This document shows, piece by piece, positions 44,501 to 59,500 of a stretch of DNA of 64,000 nucleotides. Position 1 is the first letter of the stretch. Each line of letters opens with the position of its first letter. The notes beneath the pieces were generated by a model. That model had not been told where the DNA came from. It saw only the letters and a list, made by a program, of their open reading frames with translations, and made no database searches. Both the position numbers and the translations under genes were made by a program. The DNA comes from Pachypanchax playfairii (lineage: Eukaryota > Chordata > Actinopteri > Cyprinodontiformes > Aplocheilidae). The stretch spans positions 1 through 64,000 of the forward strand of contig SSNP01000044.1 of the NCBI GenBank assembly GCA_006937955.1. Direction: 5' to 3'.

Positions 44501-47500
44501 TGATGATGATTATTATGATAATGATGGTGATGGTGATAATGATGGTGATGATAGTGATGATGATGATAATGGTGATGTGATGGTGATGATGATGGTGATA
44601 ATGATGGTGATGGTGATAATGATGGTGATGATAGTGATGATGATGATAATGGTGATGTGATGGTGATAATGATGGTGATGGTGATGATGATGATAATGGT
44701 GATGGTGATGTGATGGTGATAATGATGGTGATAGTGACGGTGATTATTATGGTGATGGTGAAGATGATGATGGTGATTATTATGATGATGGTGATAATGA
44801 TGGTGATCATGATGATGATGATGGTGATTATTATGATGATGGTGATAATGATGGTGATGGTGATAATGATGGTGATGGTGATAATGATGGTGATGATAGT
44901 GATGATGATGATAATGGTGATGTGATGGTGATAATGATGGTGATGGTGATAATGATGGTGATGGTGATGGTGATGGTGATAATGATGGTGATAATGATAG
45001 TGATGATGATAATGGTGATGTGATGGTGATAATGATGGTGATGGTGATAATGATGGTGATGATAGTGATGATGATGATAATGGTGATGTGATGGTGATAA
45101 TGATGGTGATGGTGATGGTGATGGTAATAATGATGGTGATGGTGATAATGATGGTGATGGTAGTGATGATGATAATGGTGATGTGATGTTGATAATGATG
45201 GTGATGGTGGTGATGATGGTGATGATAGTGATGATGATGATAATGGTGATGTGATGGTGATGATGATGGTAATAATGATGGTGATGGTGATGATAGTGAT
45301 GATGATGATAATGGTGAGGTGATGGTGATAATGATGGTGATGGTGATAATGATGGTGATGGTGATGGTAGTGATGATGATAATGGTGATGTGATGGTGAT
45401 GGTGATAATGATGGTGATGGTGATAATGATGGTGATGGTGATGATGATGATAATGGTGATGTGATGGTGATAATGATGGTGATAGTGACGGTGATTATTA
45501 TGGTGATGGTGAAGATGATGATGGTGATTATTATGATGATGGTGATAATGATGGTGATCATGATGATGATGATGGTGATTATTATGATGATGGTGATAAT
45601 GATGGTGATGGTGATAATGATGGTGATTGTGATAATGATGGTGATGGTGATGATGATGATAATGGTGATGTGATGGTGATAATGATGGTGATAGTGACGG
45701 TGATTATTATGGTGATGGTGAAGATGATGATGGTGATTATTATGATGATGGTGATAATGATGGTGATCATGATGATGATGATGGTGATTATTATGATGAT
45801 GGTGATAATGATGGTGATGGTGATAATGATGGTGATTGTGATAATGATGGTGATGGTGATGATGATGATAATGGTGATGTGATGGTGATAATGATGGTGA
45901 TAGTGACGGTGATTATTATGGTGATGGTGAAGATGATGATGGTGATTATTATGATGATGGTGATAATGATGGTGATCATTATGATGATGATGGTGATTAT
46001 TATGATGATGGTGATAATGATGGTGATGGTGATAATGATGATGATAATGATGGTGATAATGATGGTGATGATAGTGACGATGATGATAATGGTGATGTGA
46101 TGGTGATAATGATGGTGATGGCGATGATGATGAGGATGATGATGATTATTATGATAATGATGGTGATGGTGATAATGATGGTGATGATAGTGATGATGAT
46201 GATAATGGTGATGTGATGGTGATAATGATGGTGATAATGATGGTGATGGTGATGATAGTGATGATGATGATAATGGTGATGTGATGGTGATAATGATGGT
46301 GATGGTGATGGTGATGATGATGATAATGGTGATGGTGATGTGATGGTGATAATGATGGTGATAGTGACGGTGATTATTATGGTGATGGTGAAGATGATGA
46401 TGGTGATTATTATGATGATGGTGATAATGATGGTGATCATGATGATGATGATGATGGTGATTATTATGATGATGGTGATGATGATGGTGATACTGATGGT
46501 GATGGTGATAATGATGGTGATAATGATGATGATAATGATGGTGATAATGATGGTGATGGTGATAATGATGGTGATGATAGTGATGACGATGATGATAATG
46601 GTGATGTGATGGTGATAATGATGGTGATGGTGACAATGATGGTGATAATGATGGTGATGATAGTGATGATGATGATAATGGTGATGTGATGGTGATAATG
46701 ATGGTGATGATAGTGATGATGATTATAATGGTGATGGTGATGTGATGGGGATAATGATGGTGATGATGATAATGATGGTGATAGTGATGGTGATTATTAT
46801 GGTGATGCTGAAGATGATGATGGTGATTATTATGATGATGGTGATAATGATGGTGATCATGATGATGATGATGATGGTGATTATTATGATGATGGTGATA
46901 ATGACGCTGATGGTGATAATGATGGTGATGATGGTGATGATGGTGATAATGATGGTGATGGTGATGATGGTAATGATGGTGATAATGATGGTGATGGTGA
47001 TGATGTTGTTGTTGTAGTATTGAGTCTTTTGCTCCTTGGTGAGCAGAGTGAAGAGAGGAGGGGCGGATGCATTCAGACAGAGGGTGGTTGGGTGGGTGTG
47101 CTATGTGAGGAATGTTTGCTCATGTTGGAACTTGTGAATGACTGTGTTCTCTGTGTGCTGCTGGAACAGGACTGACACCCCGACCCGCGGTCTGTCTCTG
47201 CTGATGGGCCTTTCAAGGCTGTTGTTTTTACAAATGACTCAGTCACATGTTGGAATCAGTCATGCAGACTTTGTATTTAACTGATGGTGGTTATGACTCA
47301 TTTGTTCTTTCATTAAAAACATTTTTTAAGCCCCGCCTTCCTGGTTTTTGTTCTTTCTCTCTAAGACATCAAAACTGAGAGAGCCTGTTAAATTCACTGA
47401 CTTCAGTAAGAATAACAAGTTAAAAAATGTATTGTTTTCTAGAATTACAAACTGAATGTTTCATGTTTTTATTCTTTTATTGACAGAATGGAAAGTTACT

Positions 47501-50500
47501 ATCAGAAATAAAAACCTGAACAAAAGATTTGATTTAGACTTCAGGAAGAATGTGTTATATCCCATAAACTCATTAATTTCTTCATACTGTATCTATTTCA
47601 TTGTTTATTATTTATGATCAACAATATGGTGAATCATGTGACCCAATATCATTCATTATGTGTTACTTGTACAAAAAAACTAAAACAAATTCAAACTTTA
47701 TGAAAAATATTTCTTCTGCTGACAGTTTATGAGAGGGTTCTAGCTGTGGACGGGAAGGATCTCCTGTAGAGGGTTCTAGCTGTGGACGGGAAGGATCTCC
47801 TGTAGAGGGTTCTAGCTGTGGACGGGAAGGATCTCTTGTAGAGGGTTCTAGGTGTGGACGGGAAGGATCTCCTGTAGAGGGTTCTAGCTGTGGACGGGAA
47901 GGATCTCCTGTAGAGGGTTCTAGCTGTGGACGGGAAGGATCTCCTGTAGAGGGTTCTAGCTGTGGACGGGAAGGATCTCCTGTAGAGGGTTCTAGCTGTG
48001 GACGGGAAGGATCTCCTGTAGAGGGTTCTAGCTGTGGACGGGAAGGACCTCCCGTAGAGGGTTCTAGCTGTGGACGGGAAGGATCTCCCGAAGAGGGTTC
48101 TAGCTGTGGACGGGAAGGATCTCCTGTAGAGGGTCAAAGCTGTGGACGGGAAGGATCTCCCGTAGAGGGTTCTAGCTTTGGACGGGAAGGATCTCCCGTA
48201 GAGGGTTCTAGCTGTGGACGGGAAGGATCTCCCGAAGAGGGTTCTAGCTGTGGACGGGAAGGATCTCCCGAAGAGGGTTCTAGCTGTGGACGGGAAGGAT
48301 CTCCTGTAGAGGGTTCTAGGTGTGGACGGGAAGGATCTCCCGTAGAGGGTTCTAAGTGTGGACAGGAATCAACTCGAGGATCCAGATCAGAACCAGAACT
48401 GTTATGATTCATGTTAAGGATGGACCCAAATGCAGGAGCGGATAACCAAAGTTCAAAACAACAAACTTTTAATGCAAACAAAGACATACGCTGGCGGGGC
48501 AGCGAGAGACTTATGAGGACCAGAGGGAACGGAGAGGAAACAACACACTAGGGAACATCACAGAGAATAAACTGACAAAAAATGAAACTAAACACTCCGT
48601 TTAAATACCAACTGAAAACAAAGCAATCTAATCACCGAACCAGGAAAAAGCTGTGGGGAAGGAGGAGAACAAGGTACTGGCGATACACAAGGGAAACAGG
48701 AAGTAAAGATTATATCAAAATAAAAGCAGAACAGGAAGACACAGGACAACAGGGGAAGCAAGGAGGACACGGAGGAAAACATAGCATCAAAGTTAATCCT
48801 ATAAAACAATGAATTAAAACACACAGATGAGTAACAGAGAAAAAAAAGAACTTATAGTAAACAAACCAAACACCCAGAGTCCCAACAAGAACAGAACCAG
48901 CCTTCTGTATCAGTTTATCCACAGCTAGAACCTTCTAGAATGAATCACATGTCTAATGATGTTTACTGTCTCCTTTTATTTCCTTAGAGTTGCTCGGCTC
49001 CAACAAGAGACTCAACGTCAACTACCAAGACTCAGACGGGTGAGACCTGTTTATTGTTTATTGTGGTCTGGTTCTCAGTCTTGTTGGAACAATAAGGACC
49101 ATCGAAGTTAGGAGCATGTCTCTGTCTGCTGAAGCATTGACTATGGACCCAAACACCTGAGAAACAATGTGACATCATCAGACGTCAGCGTTCAGTCATT
49201 GTTGATTCATGTTGAATTGGTTCTGACCTGCTGAGAAGATTCTGGGTTCTAACCTCCTCTCTTGGTTTCTTTCTGACTCTGCTTCTCTCTCAGCTTTTCG
49301 GCGCTGCACCATGCTGCTCTGACCGGAACCACGGAGCTGCTGTCCATGTTACTGGAGGCCCAGGCCACAGTGGATATCAAGGATATCAATGGTATCACAA
49401 TAAAGATAATGATATTGATATGACAGTCATAAAATAAGTTATTAAAGAAACTGAAAACATCTTCATCTGGTTTATAGAAAGTGTCACATGTTCAACTTGG
49501 GCCCATCTGAACCAGGCAACTACAGACCAATTTCAAAACTACCTTTTTTGGCTAAAGTTCTAGAGAAGCTAGTAGCAGGGCAGCTGACTACTTTTCTGGA
49601 ACGTAATAATTGGTGGCAGACTCTGGTCAATATACTGTACTGATTTTATTAGATTTGTCTTCAGCTTTTGACACGGTTGACCATAAAATTGTGTTACATC
49701 GATTAAAAAATGAGCTAGGACTCTCTGGTACTGTTCTGAAGTGGTTTTCTTCCTATTTGAATAACAGAACTTTTTCCTTATGTGTAAACAACATCAGATC
49801 TGAACTCACTTCTCTGCTACATGGTGTTCCACAGGGCTCGGTCCTTGGCCCAATTTTGTTTCTCTTATACATCTGCCCTCTTGGGAAGATAATTAGCAGC
49901 TTTAAAAATGTGTCCTACCATTTATATGCGGATGATATTTAGTTGTACTGCTCTTTTAATGACAGAGTTGAACAAGTTAGCTGACCTACTTGATTGTATT
50001 GATTATATTAAAGTCTGGCTAGTTAAAGTCTGGCTAGCCAATAACTGTCTTCAGTTGAACTCCAGCAAGACTGAAATGCTGATTATTGCTCCAGAAGAGA
50101 AAGTGATTTTAATCAAGCAACACCTTGGTTCTCTGAGCTCCTCAGTCCAGACCAGACTCAGAAACCTTGATGTTCTTTTTGACCAGTCGATGTCATTTGA
50201 GAAACATTTCTAAACTTAATAACTTCTAAATCTGACCTGGAGATGATTATCCATGCTTTTATTTCCTCTCATTTAGATTATTGTAACTCTCTTTATACTT
50301 GTTTTAACTAATCAGCTGTCAGTCGTCTCCAGTTGGTCCAGAACGCTGCAGCGAGGCTTTGAACAGGATCAAACAGACATAACAACAGTTTTCTCATCTT
50401 TACATCGACTACCGGTCAGGTTTAGAATTGATTTAAAATTTTTAGTTTTGACTTTTAGAGCTCTTAATGGACACGCCCCACAATATTTATCAGACCTTTT

Positions 50501-53500
50501 AATTCATCACTCTTCTGGCCGCACTCTAAGGTCCTCAGGCCAAAATGTCCTGAAGGTCCCTAAGACCAGATTTAAAACTAGAGGTGACCTGTCCTTTCAG
50601 GTTGTAGCACCCAGACTGTGGAACGCCCTGTCCCTGTCTCTCTGTGTGAAGACACTTTTCTTTAGACAAGCTTTTATGTAAATGTACCTTGTGCTGCTAT
50701 CCTGTTTGGCTTTTCTTTCGATGTATGTTGTATTTTTTATCCTCTGTGAAGCACTTTGTGATTTTTATCTGTGATAGGTGCTATACAAATAAAGTTTTAC
50801 TTACTTACTTACTTACTTGTAGAAATGCAGGTTTCCACAAATATCCATTGGACTGGTGATGATATGTCGAGGGGATCCAGTAAGGTTCATCAAATTAATC
50901 TAAGACTATTAGTTTTAGGTGTAAATCCCATTATTGGAGCAATAAGCTGCTTGGTGGAAGTCTGTGTTCCCCCCCCTTGGAGTTAGAGTTCAGGTCAGTC
51001 ATTAATATGAACTCTTGTCTCTTCAACTGTACATCACTTTTCATGAACAGTTTTCTTCTAGCTTGTGTTTCTTTAATCGTGTTGACGTTTGTTTTTAATA
51101 TGTTCAGAATAAACTGGATTCAGTTTCATTAAAGAACATCTTCAGCACCTGTAGAGACAACCGAGTCTCTGTTTGTCCCTCGGGCAGGTTTTTATCAGGA
51201 ATGTTTGGTGTTGCTATGGTTACATCTTTTACACCAGATGTCATGTCAAACCTCCTCTCAAGTTTTTTAATTCAGAAACATTGCTAAGTACAACATGCTT
51301 TCATAATCTCACGTCTGGATTATTGTAACACTTTGTTTACATGCCTCAACAAAACCTTGTTGGATCGTCTGCATGGAGTTTTAAAGCATAGCAAGGCTCC
51401 TCACCAAACATGCACGTTACAGTCCTGCAGTCAGTTTCACTGGAATATCAATAAACCTTCCAGTGGGAGTGAAACTCATCTGAAGTTTGAATCATATAAA
51501 ACAGTTTGTATTGTATGTAGTTTTAACACCACAACAGCAATCTATTCTAATTCAGTGGAAATGAGTTGCAGCTTGACTCCTGAGCCCAGAGGTGCAAATT
51601 TCTGCTGCTTTTCAAGTCAGACATTCTTGAAGAAAGTGATAAATGTTGATTTCAACCCCCAGAACTCCCCCCACCCCACCCCCGCCCAACCCCCAGAAGT
51701 AAGAATCAGGCAGTTTAGAACCTACAACCAGACAGTTTAGAACCTGCAACCAGACAGTTTAGAACCTGCAACCAGACAGTTTAGAACCTGCAGCCAGACA
51801 GTTTAGAACCTGCAACCAGACAGTTTAGAACCTGTAATCACACAGTTTAGAACCTACAGCCAGACAGTTTAGAACCTGCAACCAGACAGTTTAGAACCTG
51901 TAATCACACAGTTTAGAATCTGCAGCCAGACAGTTTAGAACCTGCAACCAGACAGTTTAGAACCTGCAGCCAGACAGTTTAGAACCTGTAATCACACAGT
52001 TTAGAACCTACAACCAGACAGTTTAGAACCTGCAACCAGACAGTTTAGAACCTGCAGCCAGACAGTTTAGAACCTGCAACCAGACAGTTTAGAACCTGTA
52101 ATCACACAGTTTAGAACATACAACCAGACAGTTTAGAACCTGCAGCAAGACAGTTTAGAACCTGCAGCCAGACAGTTTAGAACCTGCAGCCAGACAGTTT
52201 AGAACCTCCAGACAGACAGTTTATAACCTGCAGCCAGACAGTTTAGAACCTACAGCCAGACAGTTTAGAACCTGCAGCAAGACAGTTTAGAACCTGCACC
52301 CAGACAGTTTAGAACCTGCAACCAGACAGTTTAGAACCTGCAACCAGACAGTTTAGAACCTGCAGCCAGACAGTTTAGAACCTGCAACCAGACAGTTTAG
52401 AACCTGTAATCACACAGTTTAGAATCTGCAGCCAGACAGTTTAGAACCTGCAACCAGACAGTTTAGAACCTGCAGCCAGACAGTTTAGAACCTGCAGCCA
52501 GACAGTTTAGAACCTGCAACCAGACAGTTTAGAATCTGCAGCCAGACAGTTTAGAACCTGCAGCAAGACAGTTTGGAACCTGCAGCCAGACAGTTTAGAA
52601 CCTGCAACCAGACAGTTTAGAACCTGTAATCACACAGTTTAGAATCTGCAGCCAGACAGTTTAGAACCTGTAGCCAGACAGTTTAGAACCTGTAACCAGA
52701 CAATTTAGAACCTGCAGCCAGACAGTTTAGAACCTGTAGCCAGACAGTTTAGAACCTGCTGCCAGACAGTTTAGAACCTGCAGCCAGACAGTTTAGAACC
52801 TATAACCAGACAGCTTAGAACCTGCAGCTAGACAGTTTAGAACCTGCAGCTAGACAGTTTAGAACCTGCAGCTAGACAGTTTAGAACCTGCAGCCAGACA
52901 GTTTAGAAACTGCAGCCAGACAGTTTAGAACCTGCAACCAGACAGTTTAGAACCTGCAACCAGACAGTTTAGAACCTGCAACCAGACAGTTTAGAACCTG
53001 TAATCAGACAGTTTAGAACCTGCAGCCAGACAGTTTAGAACCTACAACCAGACAGTTTAGAACCTGCAGCTCGATATTGTTCCTCACTTTAAAAGGGGAG
53101 GTTTAAATAGTGTAAGACAAGAACCGGAGGGATGGAAACAGGAACATCTGCAGAGACTGGAGAGCATGTGTGTTCTGGTGAGATATATGTACAGAACCTG
53201 CTTCATGTTCTGCAGGTACACAGACTTGTATTTCATTTTATTCACATGAGAATTTAATGTTTATATAAAATGATCTGTTATGATTCAGTGATCCTCTGCT
53301 GAGATCCAGAACGTTGCTGTAAACCAGATCCATCAAGTAGAACTCACATGTTTATATGTTTATATATATTTGAGGTTCTTATAGAGACTTTACACAGTGA
53401 AACATGTTGATGCTGAATGAGGGAGACGACGTGCTGCTGACAGGAAGCAGAACCTCCTGCTGTAACACGCATCTCATCGAAGTTTTTTCACCTGAACACA

Positions 53501-56500
53501 TCACACATCACGTGTCCTGTTTCTTTTTAATGATAGAATTTGTTTGACAGTTTCTTCGTGTCCTCCATTTTTCCAGGGATGCGTCCGCTCCATTATGCAG
53601 CCTGGCAGGGGAAACCTGACTCTGTCTTATTCTTGCTGAGAGCTGGAGCTTCAGTTAACTCTCCTTCCTTTGATGGACAGATACCCTTACATCTCTCAGC
53701 ACAGTATGGACACTATGAGGTGGTGAGTACAAACAGACAGAAACTGCCACGTTTCCAGGAACTTTAACCCTTTAATAACCACACAAAGCAATAAAACATG
53801 TCCAGGCTCCATCAGCGTGCTGGACATCCATTCACCTAGCTGGCAAACCCTTGGTCTCCACCAGTTAGCAAGGACAGTGCATGTTCTGTTGCCTGAAAGT
53901 GGCTCCGTGATTTCAGCCCTGATGCCAGACTTTCATTTTCCTGTAAGAATCCTCTTCTCAGGGGAGAAGAAAGAAGGTGGAATCTGATTTTAGATCAGTA
54001 AAAGTTAGTGATTACTAGTCTCAGATGTAAACACCCAGACTCACTCTTCATCATCCTCGGGCAGTTTAACAGAACAAAATTAAACCAGGAACTTGCCAAG
54101 ATTTAGACCAGTTTTAGCAATGTGCTGGACCTACATTATTGTTAACGAAGCATATTGTTACGTTCTCTGAGCAGCTTTGGAACATTCTGGTGATTCTCGT
54201 CTACCTTCAGAAACATTCTGATCCTGTTGTATGAGAAAATGGACCCGTGAAGCAAAGCAGAACCTGCAGCTCTGTTTTAACTGAATCTTTGAAACTGCAT
54301 CAGACAATCTGAGTGAATTAAAGGTGGTATATGGAATATTTTCATAAAAACAATATTATTAACAACATAATGCCTCCACGGGGTGTTTAGAGGGTGTAGA
54401 ACACTATTTCCTTTAAAAATTATATCTGAAGTAAAATATAATAAAATATTAATTTTGACGGGCACGACGTTGGTATTTTGTTTACATCTACCAGCCAATA
54501 GGTGGCAGAACAGAGGGCACCATTGTGGGTTGCCTAATACCATAAATAATCCATAATACTGGTACTATTGAGGGGGGCGGAGTCAGCAGATCAAGAAGCT
54601 GCTTCAAGGATTTTGCTTTCCTTCTTGGAGGAGGAGTGAGCGGAGAGGATCGGCAGCCAGAGGGGGTTTGGGTTAGCACGTGTGTGGCTTACCGCAGATA
54701 CAGCAACACACCAAGGTTTCCATCTTTGGGTGTCTGAGGGGGAAACCTACAGAAGGAGGGACAGACTTTCACCATGGATCATCCAGGGACTTGGACCTGC
54801 TAGCTGTATTTTATCACTGTTCTTTTATTTTTGTTATTTTATTGTTTCTCTCACTCATTAAAAACCCAGAATTGTGTCTCAGCTGATATTGTCCAACAAC
54901 AACAATGCTGTTACCATTAACGGTGCAGATTTCACACACGTGTTCTTGCCCTCAGTCTGAGATGCTGCTGCAGCACCAGTCCAATCCCTGCCTCATGAAC
55001 AATGTGAAGAAGACTCCGCTGGATCTGGCCTGTGAGTTTGGGAGACTAAAGGTACGGCATGTCGGGCATCTGAAAACAAAAATAATGATTAATCCTTAAA
55101 ACAAATGAGAACATACAACAACATCTTCATTCGGCCCAGTTAATGTGGTAGAACATGTCTGTTAATTTACACACGTCACAACAGATTTTTCACATTTCAT
55201 GTTTTTATAAAAGCTCAAACAACCAGATGAAGAGATTTATTAAAAATATAAAGACAATCCATCTGTTTGGAAGAGGATTTCTTTTGTCAGGTGTCATGTG
55301 TGTGTGATGCGCTGTGTGTGGCATGTATCATACATGTGGCATGTGTGTGACATGTGTCATGTGTCACACGCTGTGTGTGGCATGTAACATATGTGTGACA
55401 TGTGTCATGTGTGTGGCATGTATCATATGTGTGACATGTGTCATGTGTGTGGCATGTGTCATGTGTGTGGCATGTGTCATGTGTGTGGCATGTATCATAT
55501 GTGTGACATGTGTCATGTGCGTGGCATGTATCATGTGTGACATGTGTCATGTGTGGCATGTGGCATGTGTCATGTGTGACATGTATCATATGTGTGACAT
55601 GTGTCAGGTGTGGCATGTGGCATGTGTCATGTATCATATGTGTGACATGTGTCGTGTGTGGCATGTGTCATGTGTGTGGCATGTATCATATGTGTGACAT
55701 GTGTCATGTGTGTGGCATGTGTCATGTGTGTGGCATGTGTGTGGCATGTATCATATGTGTGACATGTGTGTTGCATGTATCATATGTGTGACATGTGTCA
55801 TGTGTGGCATGTGGCATGTGGCATGTGTGGCATGTGGCATGTGTCATATGTCATATGTGACATGTGTCGTGTGTCATGTGTGGCATGTGGCATGTGTCAT
55901 GTGTGGCATGTATCATATGTGTGACATGTGTCATGTGTGGCATGTGGCATGTGTCATGTATCATATGTGTGACATGTGTCGTGTGTGGCATGTGTCATGT
56001 GTGGCATGTGGCATGTGGCATGTGTGGCATGTGGCATGTGGCATGTGTGGCATGTGGCATGTGTCATGTGTGGCATGTGGCATGTGGCATGTGTCATGTG
56101 TGGCATGTGGCATGTGTCATCTGTGGCATGTGGCATGTGTCATGTGTGACATGTGTCGTGTGTCATGTGTGGCATGTGGCATGTGTCATGTGTGGCATGT
56201 ATCATATGTGTGACATGTGTCATGTGTGGCATGTGGCATGTGTCATCTGTGGCATGTGGCATGTGTCATGTGTGACATGTGTCGTGTGTCATGTGTGGCA
56301 TGTGGCATGTGTGGCATGTGGCATGTGTCATATGTGGCATGTGGCATGTGTCATATGTCATATGTGACATGTGTCGTGTGTCATGTGTGGCATGTGGCAT
56401 GTGTCATGTGTGGCATGTATCATATGTGTGACATGTGTCATGTGTGGCATGTGGCATGTGTCATGTGTGGCATGTGGCATGTGTCATGTGTGGCATGTGG

Positions 56501-59500
56501 CATGTGTCATGTGTGGCATGTGGCATGTGTGGCATGTGTCATGTGTGGCATGTGGCATGTGGCATGTGTGGCATGTGGCATGTGGCATGTGTGGCATGTG
56601 GCATGTGTCATATGTCATATGTGACATGTGTCGTGTGTCATGTGTGGCATGTGGCATGTGTCATGTGTGGCATGTATCATATGTGTGACATGTGTCATGT
56701 ATGGCATGTGGCATGTGTCATCTGTGGCATGTGGCATGTGTCATGTGTGACATGTGTCGTGTGTCATGTGTGGCATGTGGCATGTATCATGTGTGGCATG
56801 TATCATATGTGTGACATGTGTCATGTGTGGCATGTGGCATGTGGCATGTGTCATGTGTGGCATGTGGCATGTGTCATGTGTGGCATGTGGCATGTGTGGC
56901 ATGTGTCATGTGTGGCATGTGGCATGTGTCATGTGTGGCATGTGGCATGTGTGGCATGTGGCATGTGTGGCATGTGGCATGTGTCATGTGTGGCATGTGG
57001 CATGTGTCATGTGTGGCATGTGTCATGTGTCATGTGTGGCATGTGGCATGTGTCATGTGTGACATGTGTCGTGTGGCATGTGGCATGTGTGGCATGTGGC
57101 ATGTGGCATGTGTGGCATGTGGCATGTGTCATGTGTGGCATGTGGCATGTGTGGCATGTGTCATGTGTGGCATGTGGCATGTGTCATCTGTGGCATGTGG
57201 CATGTGTCATGTGTGACATGTGTCGTGTGTCATGTATGGTATGTGGCATGTGTCATCTGTGGCATGTGGCATGTGTCATGTGTGACATGTGTCGTGTGTC
57301 ATGTGTGGCATGTGGCATGTGTCATGTGTGGCATGTATCATATGTGTGACATGTGTCATGTGTGGCATGTGGCATGTGTCATGTGTGGCATGTGGCATGT
57401 GTCATGTGTGGCATGTGGCATGTGTCATGTGTGGCATGTATCATATGTGTGACATGTGTGGCATGTGGCATGTGTGGCATGTGTCATGTGTGGCATGTGG
57501 CATGTGTCATGTGTGGCATGTGGCATGTGTGCATCTGTGGCATGTGGCATGTGTCATGTGTGACATGTATCATATGTGTGACATGTGTCATGTGTGGCAT
57601 GTGGCATGTGTCATGTGTGGCATGTGGCATGTGTCATGTGTGGCATGTATCATATGTGTGACATGTGTGGCATGTGGCATGTGTGGCGTGTGGCATGTGT
57701 GGCATGTGGCATGTGTCATATGTCATATGTGACATGTGTCGTGTGTCATGTGTGGCATGTGGCATGTGTCATGTGTGGCATGTGGCATGTGGCATGTGTG
57801 GCATGTGGCATGTGGCATGTGTGGCATGTGGCATGTGTCATATGTCATATGTGACATGTGTCGTGTGTCATGTGTGGCATGTGGCATGTGTCATGTGTGG
57901 CATGTATCATATGTGTGACATGTGTCATGTGTGGCATGTGGCATGTGTCATGTGTGACATGTGGCATGTGTCATGTGTGGCATGTGGCATGTGTCATGTG
58001 TGACATGTGTCGTGTGGCATGTGGCATGTGTCATGTGTGGCATGTATCATATGTGTGACATGTGTCATGTATGGCATGTGGCATGTGTCATCTGTGGCAT
58101 GTGGCATGTGTCATGTGTGACATGTGTCGTGTGTCATGTATGGTATGTGGCATGTGTCATCTGTGGCATGTATCATATGTGTGACATGTGTCATGTGTGG
58201 CATGTGGCATGTGTCATGTGTGGCATGTGGCATGTGTGGCATGTGTCATGTGTGGCATGTGGCATGTGTCATGTGTGGCATGTGGCATGTGTCATGTGTG
58301 GCATGTGGCATGTGTGGCATGTGTCATGTGTGGCATGTGGCATGTGTCATGTGTGGCATGTGGCATGTGGCATGTGTGGCATGTGGCATGTGGCATGTGT
58401 GGCATGTGGCATGTGTCATGTGTGGCATGTGTCATGTATGGCATGTGGCATGTGTCATCTGTGGCATGTGGCATGTGTCATGTGTGACATGTGTCGTGTG
58501 TCATGTGTGGCATGTGGCATGTGTCATGTGTGGCATGTGGCATGTGGCATGTGTGGCATGTGGCATGTGGCATGTGTGGCATGTGGCATGTGTCATGTGT
58601 GGCATGTATCATATGTGTGACATGTGTGGCATGTGGCATGTGTGGCATGTGTCATGTGTGGCATGTGGCATGTGTCATGTGTGGCATGTGGCATGTGTCA
58701 TGTGTGGCATGTGGCATGTGTCATGTGTGGCATGTGGCATGTGTGGCATGTGTCATGTGTGGCATGTGGCATGTGTCATGTGTGGCATGTGTCATGTGTG
58801 GCATGTGGCATGTGGCATGTGTGGCATGTGGCATGTGGCATGTGTGGCATGTGGCATGTGTGGCATGTGGCATGTGGCATGTGTGGCATGTGGCATGTGG
58901 CATGTGTGGCATGTGGCATGTGTCATGTGTGGCATGTGGCATGTGTCATGTGTGGCATGTGGCATGTGTGGCATGTGTCATGTGTGGCATGTGGCATGTG
59001 GCATGTGTGGCATGTGGCATGTGGCATGTGTGGCATGTGGCATGTGTCATGTGTGACATGTGTCGTGTGTGTGACATTTTTGACATGTTTCGTGACATAA
59101 CTCAGCTACAGACACATGCCCTCTCCATACTAGTTAAACATTGTTGTTTGAGCGATAGTTACCTTGTTTTGGACTCATCTTACCACATTCTTTGTCTTTA
59201 TACAACTTTATTAAAATGTCATTATTTTTTTAATAGCATGTAAGATTCACAAAGCATTTACCAAAGTGTATGTTCAGTGAACAGATGCGTTAGTATCCAA
59301 GGGAACCATCATCTAGTATTTTAACCATCAGGATCTGATGCTGTCACAGTAGAACCTCTAAACAAACTTCTGGCTTTCATAAACTCAGTTACATGTTAAA
59401 ATCACGTGTTCCTGCTGGTTTTCGTCTGTTTAATCTGAGCCTAAAGCTTCTTCATGAAGGTGTTTGACACGGTGTTGGTCCAGAGGAAGAAACTGGTCTT

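Noticed and set aside
43549..46636. Histidine- or methionine-rich frames over the GAT array
   Set aside because: They are triplet-repeat artefacts. Histidine/isoleucine/serine frames alternate with the reading phase.
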